Shown piece by piece: positions 11,577 through 23,002 of a stretch of 64,000 nt of DNA (position 1 is its first letter; every line of letters begins with the position of its first letter). The notes beneath the pieces were generated by a model that saw nothing but the letters and a program-made list of their open reading frames with translations, did not search any database and was not told the origin of the DNA. The stretch spans positions 1,349,968,050 to 1,350,032,049 of the forward strand of contig OY856411.1 in NCBI GenBank assembly GCA_963693085.1, given 5' to 3'. A program made the position numbers and the translations under genes. Source of the DNA: Alisma plantago-aquatica (Eukaryota > Streptophyta > Magnoliopsida > Alismatales > Alismataceae).

Positions 11577-13030
11577 AGCGTTGCTCATCCTTGAGTAACA
11601 CAAAATATGAAACAGTCACCAAACGAATACTTTCAACTCGTGTGATTGCATCATCCTCACATCATGATAGTTTCTTCTCTACTCTGTATGACTAAGCATC
11701 TCAACTTCCTGAGACCACTGAACACATCTTACCGTATCTTCGTTCCTGAGTTTGTTTTCCAACATCACTTCCTCCCTACCTTTTCCAAGATTAAGCATGT
11801 CTAAGAGTTTCATAAGAGTCTAGAGACACCCACAAAACAACAAGTGTGCACCTAATCTAACACTGGTGTTTTTCGGGATAAGGGAGGCATTCATTGTGAC
11901 AGTAGGGTGAAAAGGGAGTGAAGGGTGGTATGGAAGGAAGAAATAAATATCTCCTCTATTCGACTCAAGATTTTTATTATACGGTTGCAGTTTCATTGAC
12001 TGCAACTCTTTATATATTTTTTTGTGCAAATCTCTCCTCTATTCGAATCGAGATTGCATTTTTGTGTGCGCATTGGCATCTTTTCTTGGTGGTATGCCCC
12101 TATTACACAACGAGGGGTATGGAAGAAGTGAATAAAGAGGGAGGAGGTGTGCCACCCCGAACTTAGGGTTTGGCACTATTTTGGCTATTTTTGTTTCTCT
12201 TTGATGGATGGAGTGGTAAGAAGATGATAGAAGAAGTGTAGAAGAGAGTTCAGATCAAAATGCAACTTGATTTACAATTCAGTGCACCGAGTTGTTCTCC
12301 TTATCATACTCTGCTCAAATAATGACTTATTGAGGATCTGGTGGAGATTTGATGCTATTGTTCCACTAGTCAGTTAGGAAGCACAATGTGTTTGATCCCT
12401 CTCAGTTTGACAGATACTTTCCATTTTTACTGAACATGATGTTAGGATTCATAAGCTTCACACAGTGATTTCTAACCATTGGCTAGTTTCAGAAATTGTC
12501 CCCCTTGAGGTTTTTCTTCGAATAAGGAGGGTATAATGATTCAAAAATTCATGAAAAAATGGGATAGATGGCTAGATAAAGGCTTTGATTGAAACAAAAA
12601 GTGTCAAAACTTCATCAAGTTTCTATACAAAACTACATTGAAAATTTTGAAAATATTGCTCAAAATTGCAATGATAAAATCTTAAGTCTGAAACAGATAG
12701 GAGTGGGTAGAAAGTAAAGTACGTACCACCCACCCTCCATCCCAAACTTAGAAATTTTCTCATCCCAAGCAAACTCTAAATCTGAGATGGAGGGGAAAAA
12801 TCATGCCGGTTGGTCCACCAAATGTGGTTGCATTCCTTTTCACGACGCGTCCTCCATCTGAAATCTGAAAAATGAAAATTATCAAAACTTAAGATTGCAT
12901 CTTGCGATGCATTATCTACTAGGGGAAAATTTTTCTAATTCAAAACTAAAAGGAAAAGCAAAGTTAAGAATCAGGTTGCCTCCCGACAAGTGCCTTTGTT
13001 TTATGTCATTGGCTTGACTTGATGATATCA
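11577..13030 (-). other. Athila-like 3' untranslated interior
   Basis: No coding motif is seen. On the minus strand, shortly after the last stop of the protease frame, a cttgtcgggaggcaacct motif (about 12976-12993) resembles one I recall from the 3' non-coding region of plant Athila-type elements. If so, the coding region ended here before the element decayed. The rest is AT-rich. Confidence 0.5.
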
Positions 13031-14671
13031 TCACCATGGTGGGGCTCTAAGTGGAGCTTGGACTGGATTGACATATTCTTTTGGTGGTTTCTTTCTTATC
13101 CATCCATTAATCTTTGATTTGATTATGACCTCTTGTATTCTTTCCCATACGGAGCGACCATTGTCAGAACATATTAGAAAACAACTTGAGTTATGTTGAG
13201 TGGTTCTTTGTTGCTCGATGCGAGGCAGAGAATAATTGTAGGGGATCTGAATGAAATCATTGATGTAGTGTTGTTGAGGCACGAAGGAAAAGTTCTTTTT
13301 CTGATGCACTATCCCTTCATCGTATAAATTTTGGTCACTAATGTCTATCAAATATGGATCTGGGGGATGGTCTTGGTAGAAGCCACAATCTTGATCTTGT
13401 TGAGGAGGAAAGATGAAATGAGTAGTCTCTATCAGTTGGGCTGCTGGTATAGTAGTTTCTCGATGAGATGGATCAAGGATACCTGAAGAAGGTTCAGTAT
13501 GTGTAACAACAGGGCTGGGAGGTGTCTCCTCCATAGTTGGTGGTGTTTCTTTTGCCGCTACATAGACTGGTTCACTCTCAGTCTCCTTTTCATCATGGTC
13601 CTCTTTTGAGGGAATATCATATTTTGAGGAAAGGAATTGCTACTGCATTTGAGTAAATTGATTAACACCGTCAACATAATATGCCTCTTGTTCTTCAGTG
13701 CATTCCTTTGCACTTTTGGATGCATAGAAATAAAAATATTGGTTTCCCACTCTTAGGGTCAAAATTCCAGCTGTAACATCAATTAGAGCTCTAGTAGTGG
13801 AGAGGAAAGGTCTTCCAAAAATGAGGGGGTAGCGTAGATTCTCTTTGGTGTCCATAACTATGAAATCACACGGGACATATAGATTTCCAAGCCTTATGGG
13901 GATATCCTCTATCATGCCAACTGGCCTAGTTATGGTGGAGTCAACAAGCTCGATGGACATTCTAGTTGGTAAGAAGTTAGTAAGGCCTAGTCTATTGCAT
14001 AGACTAAGAGGTATGATAGAAATGCTAGCTCCAAGATCAGCTAGACATGGTTGGTTGATGGTATCACTTATCGAGCAAGAAATTCTGAAAGAGCCAGGAT
14101 CCTTACATTTGTGAGGCATCATATCCATAAATAAATCTGATGATGTTCTTACCAGTTTCACTGTCTGATGTTCTTCAATTTTGTACTTTCGAATGAGCAG
14201 GAGTTTGAAGAACTTAGACCATTGGGGCATCTCAGCCATGGCATCCAGGAGTGGCACATTGACATACAACTTCCTCATAACTTCCTTGAACTTGTTGAAC
14301 CTAGTATTGAGCTGGGTAAAATTGAGTCGACTTGGAAATGGTACATGAGGTTTATACACTGGAACAACTGGCTCAGGCGAGTCTTCTTCTTCAGCAACAA
14401 TAGGTTCCTCAGAACTGGCCTTGTCTGTCATTTCGTTCTGAGCTACAACAACACGATGCTCACTGCCTTGAACATTTGTTATGGTGACCAGAGTTGTGGG
14501 TTTTGGTAAGACAAAGCCTGAATGAGTTGTCACAACTTTAAGTTGCTCCACGTGCCTCAGATTGTCTTCTGGTTGCCCAGCCAAAGCTCTGGCAGGTGGC
14601 TTGAGGCTAGTTGCAAGTTGAGCAATTTGGGATTCAATAGCCTTTTGATGGGCTTGCTGGTTCGCTATCAT
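13031..14671 (-). pseudogene. Athila-type gag-protease C-terminal half with extension
   Basis: Two stretches share one frame, 14671-13640 and 13639-13031, separated by an in-frame stop at 13640. The upper part has a typical Athila linker (PFPSRLNF, then KLYVNVPLLDAM) followed by a retroviral-type aspartic protease. Its active-site region reads ADLGASISIIPLSLCNRLGL and it ends in LIFGRPFLSTTRALIDV. The enzyme would cleave the Gag polyprotein. Where an RT should follow there is instead about 200 residues without recognisable domain, ending RAPPW and a stop. The gag frame upstream (15104-14847) is offset, so a frameshift lies between 14847 and 14671. Confidence 0.85.
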
Positions 14672-14846
14672 AGTCTGTTGCGACTACAACATCTTCTCAA
14701 TGGCTAAGAGTTTGTCATCAGGAGAGATGGGAATGGCTTGTTGTCCTTGTTGTTGATAAGGGACTTGGTTTGGATTCTGGAAATGAGAATTGTTCTGATA
14801 ATTGTTGTAGTTTCTATTCTGGAAGTTACCTCTAAAGTTCCCTTGA

Positions 14847-16181
14847 TTACCCAAAATTTTGTTGTTGGTTATAATGGAATCTTGGCGGGCCTCGTTGTTG
14901 ATTATTCAAACCAAGTTGTTGTGAGTTTTCCTCTCCTGAAGGATTTTCATATTGAAAACCTGGATGGTTCCTATTCTGATTCGGATTATAATATCCTTGA
15001 CCAGGGATAGTGTTGACAACATTCATATTTTCCATTTGACCATTATCTCCTTGGGTACAAGTATTGCCCAGAACAACATCATAGAGGATATTATAGGCTA
15101 GCATAGAATGATTGGTGCCTTTACATGCTTCACAGAATAGTGAAGCTAACTTGACTTGTTCTTATTGTCGAGGGTGTGATCTTCTTCTTTCATAGGCGGT
15201 AAAAGATGATTCAAGTTGGTCTTGCTTGGCAACTAGAAGCTTAAGAGACTCGACGATAGACTTGTACTCAGGAGTAGCTTCTACCATAGCAACCTTCAAC
15301 ACTCCTTTACTTACGGGTCTACCCCAGTTGGCTTGATTTTTAGCTCCAAGGGTGACAACCTTCCATGCTCTATCATAGCTTTGACGCATGAAGTTTCCCC
15401 CAAATGAGAAGTCTAAGAACTTCTTGATATCATCATCCACACCCCTATAAATGATTTTGACGAGTTGATTCTTAGGAATGCCATGGTGTGGCCACTTGCG
15501 TAGGAGCTCTTTGTATCTTTCCCATACTTCTACAAGGGTTTCACCGGGGACCTGAGTGAACTGTGTTATTCAGCCCCTAATTTCATAGGTGAGAGAAGGA
15601 GGATATAATTGTTCTAGGAAGACATTTTGAAGTTGCTCCCAGGTGGTGATGGGTTCACATTGCAAAGAGTTGTACCAACTCATGGCTCTGTCAGCAAGAG
15701 AGTATTTGAAGAGACGGAGTCTAATGAAATCATCTGAGACTCCATTATGCTTTGTCATAGCACATAGATATATAAACCTCAGAAGATGTTCTTGACTATC
15801 CTCTCCTTGGTTACCATAGAAAGGATTGTTCTGGAGCAGTGTAACCCGATGTGCCCTGATCTCAAAATTGGCAGCATTGATGGGAGGAGGTTGTACTAGG
15901 TGGTGAATATGAACAACTTTAGGGATTGAGAATTCTCTAAGGTCTTTTTGTAACTCAGCTTGTTGAGTTGCTTCTTGAGCAGCTTGGATTTCTTCTTGAA
16001 CTGCAACTCGGGCTTCTTGCATAAGCCTTTCTCTTTGTGCATTAAGAGTTTGAGCTACCCTTTGGGCAATTTCCTCCTCTTGTGCCATCCTATCTTGGTT
16101 CTCTCTACTCTGACGACGAAAGGTTCTTTCTATCTCAGGGTCAAAGCTAGCAGTAAGGTCGGAACTGTTCGAGCGGTGCAT
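14847..16181 (-). pseudogene. Athila-type gag, broken
   Basis: Three open segments in one frame (16181-15570, 15440-15162, 15104-14847) form a retrotransposon Gag of the Athila/Tat type, the structural protein that packages element RNA. Key stretches are FSIPKVVHIHHL, NNPFYGNQGEDSQEHLLRF, IRLRLFKYSLADRAMSWYN and TWEQLQNVFLEQLYPP, then a conserved second half (QVPGETLVEVWERYKELLRKWP). An in-frame TGA at 15570-15572 and a stop at 15162 interrupt it. A CCHC-like knuckle (CEACKGTNHSML) is decoded just before 15104 and lacks its last Cys. The C-terminus is rich in Asn and Gln. The N-terminal start is unclear; the first Met of the open segment is at 16181. Confidence 0.87.
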
Positions 16182-16337
16182 GCACTAGTCTTTGAGGGTA
16201 CCTAGGATGGAAAGATCTTTCGAAAGTAAGATGGATGGAGTAGAGTCAAATTCAAGTAGATGCTCGATTGTATCAAAATTAAAAGCAAAATCCTAAATTA
16301 GCCTTAATAGAACTAGATTCAACTAGATGATTTTGTT

Positions 16338-16361
16338 GTCCCCTGTAATGGCACCAGAATT
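16338..16361 (-). other. Athila-like primer-binding site
   Basis: Next to the 5' LTR, the minus strand reads attctggtgccattacaggg. This is a decayed form of the tggcgcc-gttgccgggga primer site complementary to plant tRNA-Asp, used by many Athila/Tat elements. Confidence 0.7.
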
Positions 16362-18907
16362 TGACGTAGTTCTTACTGCACTAAAAAACTCACCCAGGGC
16401 TGAAATCCCTGATTTTTACCAAAACCTTATGCAATAATACCACCCGCAAGCGGACATGTCTTATCACATTATAGTTGAAGATCGAATCCCAAGGGACAAC
16501 ATTTTTAAGATTCTTTTACTAGTCAAATCTAGTTGAATCAAGACTAATATTGAGAACAGAGGTTGGTATGAGGTTAATTAAACTAAATGCGAGGAAAGTA
16601 AAGAGTAGGATTAAAAGTTGATTAAATATTAATGATGAGAATTACTGGGATGGACTCGAGTTTCACCACCTCTACACATGAAAACACATCAAAACACAAA
16701 CATCCAGGCTAGATATAACCATCCAAATAGAGATACTGCAAACCCTCTGTTAGGATGTTTAGGTTCGTGTAAGCATCACCTTAGGCATTAGATATCTTGT
16801 CACCATATAGATCACACACTTACGGCTCTAAAGATACAAATATCCAACTGAAGCTACGTGCCCCCCATACGGGCGCTAGGCACATAGAAGCGTCACAGTG
16901 GGCTAGATGTCTCGTCCTCTCACGGATCACACACTTACGACTTTAGGGAATCCCATAAGAAGTTCTCTTGAGGGAGTCAACCATGTTAATCGACATTCAA
17001 AACCTACATATTGAAGTTTCCACAACATAGGAATGAAATATATCATGCAAGTAGGTGATCAATCCACAAGCACACATCAAATGATTAACAATGAAATGAA
17101 AAGTTATATACAAGACATGGAATGTTTAATAATTGGACATGTAAGCACAGACAACGGGGCTAGTCCCCACACCCCAGCGAAAGGAAACTACTCGCTCATG
17201 GTGAGAGAAACAAGAAAAACAAGAGAGAGGGAAGATTCTTCCATGGCTATTGTGGAGAAGATGATCACAACTCAGTGGAGAGACAGTCTTCTACACGCCG
17301 GTGGAGCAGATCTGGAATGAGGATGGAATAACACAACGACAGACGGGGTAGATCTTCTTTCTCCACCTTCTCTCTCTTCTCGGTCTCCTTGCTCACAGTA
17401 GGAGGAGCATCTCGTGGACGTGATGGTGGTGTAGGCATGGCATAGATGATGAAGACGGCTGCAGATCTGGGTTTCCACCTCAGATCTGGATGAATGGGTT
17501 GGATGGAGCAGATAGATGGATGCACCAGGGGTCGAATGCTTCTTGGGTGCAACCTGGTGGTAGAGGAGACCGTCTCCTCAGGCTAAGGATAGACCTGTAG
17601 CCTAACGACTTCTGGAGAGGTTCTCTTGAATGGATGGGGGTAGGGTCCTATTTATAGGCCCAATTGGGCACTGTTCACTGTGCAAAGTGCCACGGTCGTG
17701 GCCTATTTTCAAGTGGTCACGATTTTTTCTTCAACGGTTGTTCACTGATCTTGTGATGAAACCACAGTTGCGGTTCTCGTGGAAAACACCGCGGGCGCGG
17801 TCTACTGGACGTGGTGGTTGCTTGCTTGAGGTGGTGCGAATGAGGTCTCGGATGTGCTTGAGATCATGATCTGCTTGATGACTTGGTGCCTCGACTGGAG
17901 CTTGGACAGCAGAGGGATGGTGATGATCGTGAGCTGGAGATAGGGCAGCATCATTCACTGCTAGGGCTATAATGAAGGGTAATAGGAGACGCTGCGGTCG
18001 CGATTACTCACACCGCGGTAATGATGTCTGCTGGAGTGCTGGTCGTGGTTTGTTGTGATGAAATCGCAGTCGCGGTATTGGAAGGACGCTGGAGGTTGCG
18101 GTCATGCAGATATCGAGTCATAGTGATGGATAGCAGAAATCACGGTCACAGTTTAGGGTAGATAGGAGAAAGAGGAGGTCGTAGTGTATAAGTAAGACCA
18201 CGGTTGCGGTATGAGGGGGCAGATCCACGGGCAGTGAAGAGAGTAGAGGGAGAGGGAAAATTGTAGTCACGGATAGCAGTAGGGGAGGTCACAGTTATGG
18301 ACTAGAAGAACCCTACAGTTGTAGTTGATTGCGATGATGGAACAGTGGATGGGGAGTCACTTGGTCGTAGTGTATTTGAGGTAGGAGGTGATCGTGGCCA
18401 AGTCTAGGGTTGTAGGTGAGAAGTAGGCGTCAGTCGCAGCTGATGTCAGAGCATTGATCGTGGGCGGTTGCTGGCGATGCAGGTCGCAGTTGAGCAGAAA
18501 GGAAGAGAGGGTCAGGGTGTATGTTGTGTAGATCGTAGCAGTTGGTGTGAAGTGGAGGACCGCGGGCAAGTGGCAAGTCGTGGTTTTCTGGAGGGAGCAT
18601 GTGGTCGTGGTATTGACAGAGAGGGAGGAAACCACGGTCGCAGTTATAGGGTTAGGTCGCAGTTATCTACTGGTAGGGTCACGATGTTGAGAGAATGGGG
18701 GCAGAAGATGTAGTGGATGGGCTTAATAGATTGGGCCTTTGTGCTCAAATTGACCTGCGTAGAGACACAATTTCAATCAAAAATATGGATAAACCATTTA
18801 AGCTAAGTAAAGTGATATATGAGAAGATTACAGATATTAAAGAAAATATTCAGAGAAAAATTGGGCCAGAGGTGTCGACTAAAATCATGATAAAAATGCA
18901 TCCATCA
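16362..18907 (-). repeat. Athila-like 5' LTR
   Basis: This LTR is 2546 bp from tgacgtagttcttactgc to tgcatccatca, nearly the same length as the other. It has the same G+C-rich region (about 17660-18680) and a minus-strand TATA-like box at 17649-17656. Because the element lies on the minus strand, this copy would have driven transcription of gag. Confidence 0.93.
17649..17656 (-). promoter_or_regulatory. TATA-like box in Athila-like 5' LTR
   Basis: The minus strand reads TATAAATA within cctataaatagg. The same box is at 10301-10308 in the 3' LTR. Its place inside the LTR fits a U3/R promoter. Confidence 0.6.
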
Positions 18908-18912
18908 CCACA
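18908..18912. repeat. target-site duplication CCACA of the Athila-like element, right
   Basis: It is identical to 9009-9013 and follows the terminal CA of the right LTR. Confidence 0.92.
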
Positions 18913-20449
18913 TAACTCACTTTCTTCTCCTATCTTGGGTAGCGGTCCTTTGGTTTAGTTCATATCCAAGAGAGAGAAGTTTGATATCCAACTTGTCTCA
19001 CAAGTTGTCTCAAAATTTGTGTCTAACTCTTAGGGATGTGCCCCTTTTATCTAGAGGATTCATGGGATTAGAAAAACCTAATGCCAATCCCTTTTCTAAT
19101 CGTAACTTAAAAAATAATTTCATGATGAAATTTCAAACTAGATTTGAGATTGTCAAATCTACTTTGCAAATCGCCCGATCATATTATGTGATCACTAGAT
19201 CTCAAGACCAAATTAGCCAATCACAAGAGTTCAAATATAGATATGAAATCTAAAAGTTTACCTATTGAATTGCAAGCACTGATCTAAAAAGCAGATCACC
19301 AAATCTCAAAAGTCCACTGTAAAACTTAGCCGATCAATTGACAAATAATTGATATGTTGATCCAATCATATGATCGGGTGATTAGACATAATTTGATCAC
19401 CCAATCTTAGAGTTAATCAACATTTTTATGATTCAGTCACATTTGAATCATATGGTTGATTTCTAACTTTAATTCCCTTATGAATCCTCAAGCGTATGAC
19501 CTGGTAGGTTCCTAATTACATTGGTAGTGATGTTCGAAACAACATGAGCAAAGATTGGTGTCTAGCCATACATCCTCTCCACCAAAGTAATAGGAATGAG
19601 TTGGAGAACAATTACAACTTGTAAAATGATCAATGTTTACATACCATATAATCCCTTTGTCACATATATCTAGATTGAATTCAAGGCACGAAATGTCATC
19701 CTCTCAACATTCAATCTGTATTCCTTGAATTAGAGCAGACTATTTGAGATAATATGAGCTCAATATCATATATTAACAAACATGAGAATGGCCATACATT
19801 TCCTGCTCTTGCTTATAATGTGGTTGGGTATATCACATCAAAGGAGGGATAAATTCAATCTACACTACACACTGTTTACCTCATGTATCACAATGTACCC
19901 AAAAACCACCTTTTTGGCAAGTCATATTTCAAATCATATTGGGTTAGTGTCAAAGTACACAGAACAACATGTGTTACTGTAGTGAGTTTTTTTTCTACGG
20001 ATCACATTCATAACTGTCACATTGAGATATGACTCTGACATGAATTGAATGTGTTTAGCTCAAGGTGGGTCTCTCCAGTACCAATCGTTCTCTTACAAGT
20101 AACCATGCATCTAAGTTGATATCCAATATCAGGACTGAATAGACATAGTCATCACTCACAATACATGCTACTCGTGTATATAAATATTGTCCTATACTAT
20201 CCATAATAATAACCGAAAAGAGACATAACAAGCATTTGTAATCTTATTATACCTATGATCGCATTCTTACGTCCATAACCTAAACAATATTTCATAGAGT
20301 AAAACATTCTTAGGACATTGTTAGGTTCATTCATTATTTCAATATAAAAAAACATAATAAGTAGAATTGCCTTTTATTTATAATCAAATAAAGTATAAAT
20401 ATCCATTTTGCAATCATCAGATGATATCTCTTAGGGCGTATAACCAACA
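18913..20449 (-). repeat. copia 3' LTR, second part
   Basis: It continues the LTR broken at 9013. It aligns with about 29575-31084, with landmarks such as cacaagttgtctcaaaa, gatatgactctgacatg and gttgatatccaatatca, and ends ...gtataaccaaca. On the minus strand the LTR therefore starts tgttggttatacgcccta. The 5' LTR start was displaced by almost 10 kb through the nested insertion. Confidence 0.88.
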
Positions 20450-21020
20450 TTATTCCACTTGCACTAGACCCAATCACTCATGAACCTAACTCCAATGGAT
20501 CTAACATGACCATCATGTTTGTAATGTGAAAGTACTTTCATTATAGGATCAATAACATTGCTTTTAGTTGATACTTTACAGGGCTTTGTATCTCCTCATT
20601 ATACAATCTCATGTATGAGATGGTAACACCCAAGTGTGCACTCAGAATGCTAATGTGATATGGGTTCCTTAGCTTATACAATAGATCCATTGTTGTTGCA
20701 ATAAAGCTCTAATGTATCTTCAATGGTTGAAACCACCCCAAGTTCAATAATGAACTTCTCGATCCATATTTCTTCTTTTCTTTTACTAGAGGCAGCAATC
20801 TACTTGAACTCTATTGTAGAATCAGCCACAGTCTTTGGTTTGAAACTCTACTGGCTTATATCTCCACCGTTAAGGTAGAACACGAATCCATATTGTGATC
20901 TATAGTCATCCTTGATTGTTTGGGAGATTTCATTAGAACAACCTTATACAACTAACTCTTCCTCACCACCATAAGTTAGCAATTGATCTTTAGTTTCTCT
21001 TAAGTACTTAAGGAAGTTCT
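20450..21020 (-). pseudogene. copia RNase H, broken
   Basis: Minus-strand translation, with stops, gives GFVFYLNGGDIS, VADSTIEFK, KFIIELGVV and ELYCNNNGSIV. These are the conserved blocks of a copia RNase H, which degrades the RNA strand after reverse transcription. Stop codons occur in several places, so it is dead. The 3' LTR follows directly to the left. Confidence 0.85.
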
Positions 21021-21700
21021 TTATAACTATCCAGTAACCATCGACCAGATCTGACTGGTACCTTTTTTATGTTAAAAAGTGTACAAAACATCTGACCATG
21101 TACATATTATTGCATACATGATAGATCTAATTGCCAAGCCACATGGAATCTTACTCATGCTTGTCCACTCTTCAAAAAAGTAGGGACATTGAGATCTAGA
21201 GAGACATATTTCATGATACATCGGTAAGTTTGCTCTCTTAGAATTCTTCATGCTAAACCTCTTAAACATTTATCAATGTATGTACTTTGGCTTAGACCAA
21301 GAAGTCATATATATCTATCTCTATAGATCTTAATTCCTATAATATAGGATGCTCCACATTTGTCCCTCATAGAGAAGGTATTTCTTAGCCATATTTTAAT
21401 GAATTGTAGAGTAGGTATGTCATTTCCCATCAATGGTATGTCATCTACATACAAAATGAGGAATACAATTGTACTCCCACTACCCTTCTTGTATGCACAA
21501 GGCTCATCTTCATTTTGAGTACAACCAAACTATTTGATTATTTCATCAAACATATCTCTCTGGCACAGGACATGCTCTACTAGATCTTTGAGGTTCATGT
21601 GATATGATAGAAATTTGAGATTCCACAAAATCTTGCATTTCCTCTTGTTCCTTATCTACCTCTATTAGTTCAATGGTATCTTGTTGGTTTTGAACTTCTT
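21021..21700 (-). pseudogene. copia reverse transcriptase, partial
   Basis: The catalytic YVDD lies at 21440-21451 on the minus strand in LYVDDIPLMGNDIPTLQ, followed by FSMRDKCGASYIIGIKIYRD. A further open segment (21269-21072) contains LKRFSM-like and SKIPCGLAIRSIMYAIICT blocks. The N-terminal palm, including the block with the first catalytic Asp, could not be found: the linker after integrase runs almost directly into HVLCQRDMFDEIIKQFGCTQ-like sequence, so an internal deletion is likely. Several stops and shifts are present. Confidence 0.83.
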
Positions 21701-21900
21701 AAAGATTTATTTCCCTCCCACTAGTTCCTCTACAAATAAGTTACTTTTTGAGGAATACAACATCTCTAGAAACAAACACATTTTTTTAAGATGGAGTATA
21801 GAAGTAGTAACCCTTAGTTTCCTTAGGGTACCCAACAATATTATTTTTTTGGTCCAAGATTTTCACAAAATAGCTTCTATACATAAGCATCACATCACTA

Positions 21901-22560
21901 AACTTTCATGAAGGATGTTTACAATTCCATATCTCATATGGATACTTTTCAAAGTATTTGGATGGAATTCAGTAAGAATTAACGTGGTGGTTACTAGAGC
22001 GTGTCCCTAAAAGGAAATCAGAAGATCAGATAAACTCATTATTGATCGTACCATTTTCAACAAGGTGTGACTCCTTTCTTGACACAACATTCTAATAAGG
22101 TGCTCTGGGTAGAGTCCATTGTGATACAATACTGCAATTCCTCAGTAGGGCCTCAAACTCTTGGCTAAGTTATCCATCGCCTTGATATGAGTAAAGTGTT
22201 TTAAATATTTGGCCAATTTGGTTTTGTACTTCATTCATGAATTCCTTGAACTTTTCAAAGGATTTTGAATTGTGCTTCATTAGATACACATATCCAAATC
22301 TACCAAAGTCATAAGTATAAGTGATGAAGTACTTATACCTATTTCTAGAACTCATGCTAAAAGGTTCACACACATCAGTTTGTATGAGTCATGATAAGTC
22401 ACTAGCTCTCTCAATGTTTCTTGTGAAAGGTTATTTTATCGTCTTTCCTGATAAACAAGATTCACATGTCTCTACTGATTAAAATTAAAAAGAGTTCACA
22501 TAACCATCTTTGTGGAGTCTAGAAATGCACTTCTTATTTATGTGCCCTAGACAACAGTGC
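21901..22560 (-). pseudogene. copia integrase, broken
   Basis: The open part 22373-22170 reads YKYFITYTYDFGRFGYVYLM followed by KSFEKFKEFMNEVQNQ, the core of a copia integrase. Downstream on the minus strand come VSRKESHLVENGTI and KYPYEIWNCKHPS blocks, matching the GVSERRN and KTPYEIW regions of the family. The enzyme would insert element cDNA and make the 5-bp duplication. Stop codons interrupt it on both sides. Confidence 0.85.
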
Positions 22561-22699
22561 CAAAGATATGTTTTGCTTGAGTCAATAAGTTTTAACTTCT
22601 TGATATTGATGTTATGTGCATGTGTCTCAAGATCTAATACATAACGACCGTAGACATAGGTGAACTTGAATAAAAGATTTCATCTTTAGAAATGGAAAT

Positions 22700-23002
22700 A
22701 TGACCATATTTTATTAGAAACTCAAAACCATTCTAGTCCAAATAATATATAGAAATACAATTTCTATTTATATTAGATACATAATAGAATTTCTCTAAAT
22801 CTATTTCAAGCCCACTATGCATAGATAAACAATAGGTTCCTACATCAATTTCATCAATCGTTACTCCATTTGTGATGTGTAGTTCCACATCGCCTTTGTT
22901 TAGAGGTATACTTCTATTCAAATCTTGCATATTTGAACATATGTGGGATCCACATTTGGTATCCAACATTCATGATGAAGTAGATAAGTTTATTTCAATA
23001 AC
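22700..23002 (-). pseudogene. copia aspartic protease, broken
   Basis: The open segment 22969-22733 reads MLDTKCGSHICSNMQDLNRS with VGTYCLSMHSGLEIDLEKFYYV, typical of the protease that matures the Gag-Pol protein. The usual D-T/S-G active site is altered to DTK. Upstream, the linker VIEINLSTSS is readable up to 23002, where an inserted segment cuts it from gag. Confidence 0.85.

Larger units (their letters stand above)
9014..18907 (-). mobile_element. Athila-like Ty3/gypsy element with gag and protease only
   Basis: Two LTRs of about 2.55 kb (9014-11560 and 16362-18907) with TG...CA ends are flanked by the exact 5-bp duplication CCACA. The 4.8-kb interior carries, on the minus strand, a primer site resembling the tRNA-Asp type, a gag gene, and an Athila-type aspartic protease with a C-terminal extension. 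No RT, RNase H or integrase motif follows. By eye about 9% of the first 140 LTR bases differ, mostly as transitions. The element is non-autonomous in its present form and would have needed enzymes from a relative. It resembles the gag-bearing non-autonomous LTR elements known in plants. Confidence 0.92.

Noticed and set aside
11348..11578. Open frames at the LTR ends (11348-11578 and 18695-18958)
   Set aside because: They cross the LTR boundary into different flanking DNA and match no family.
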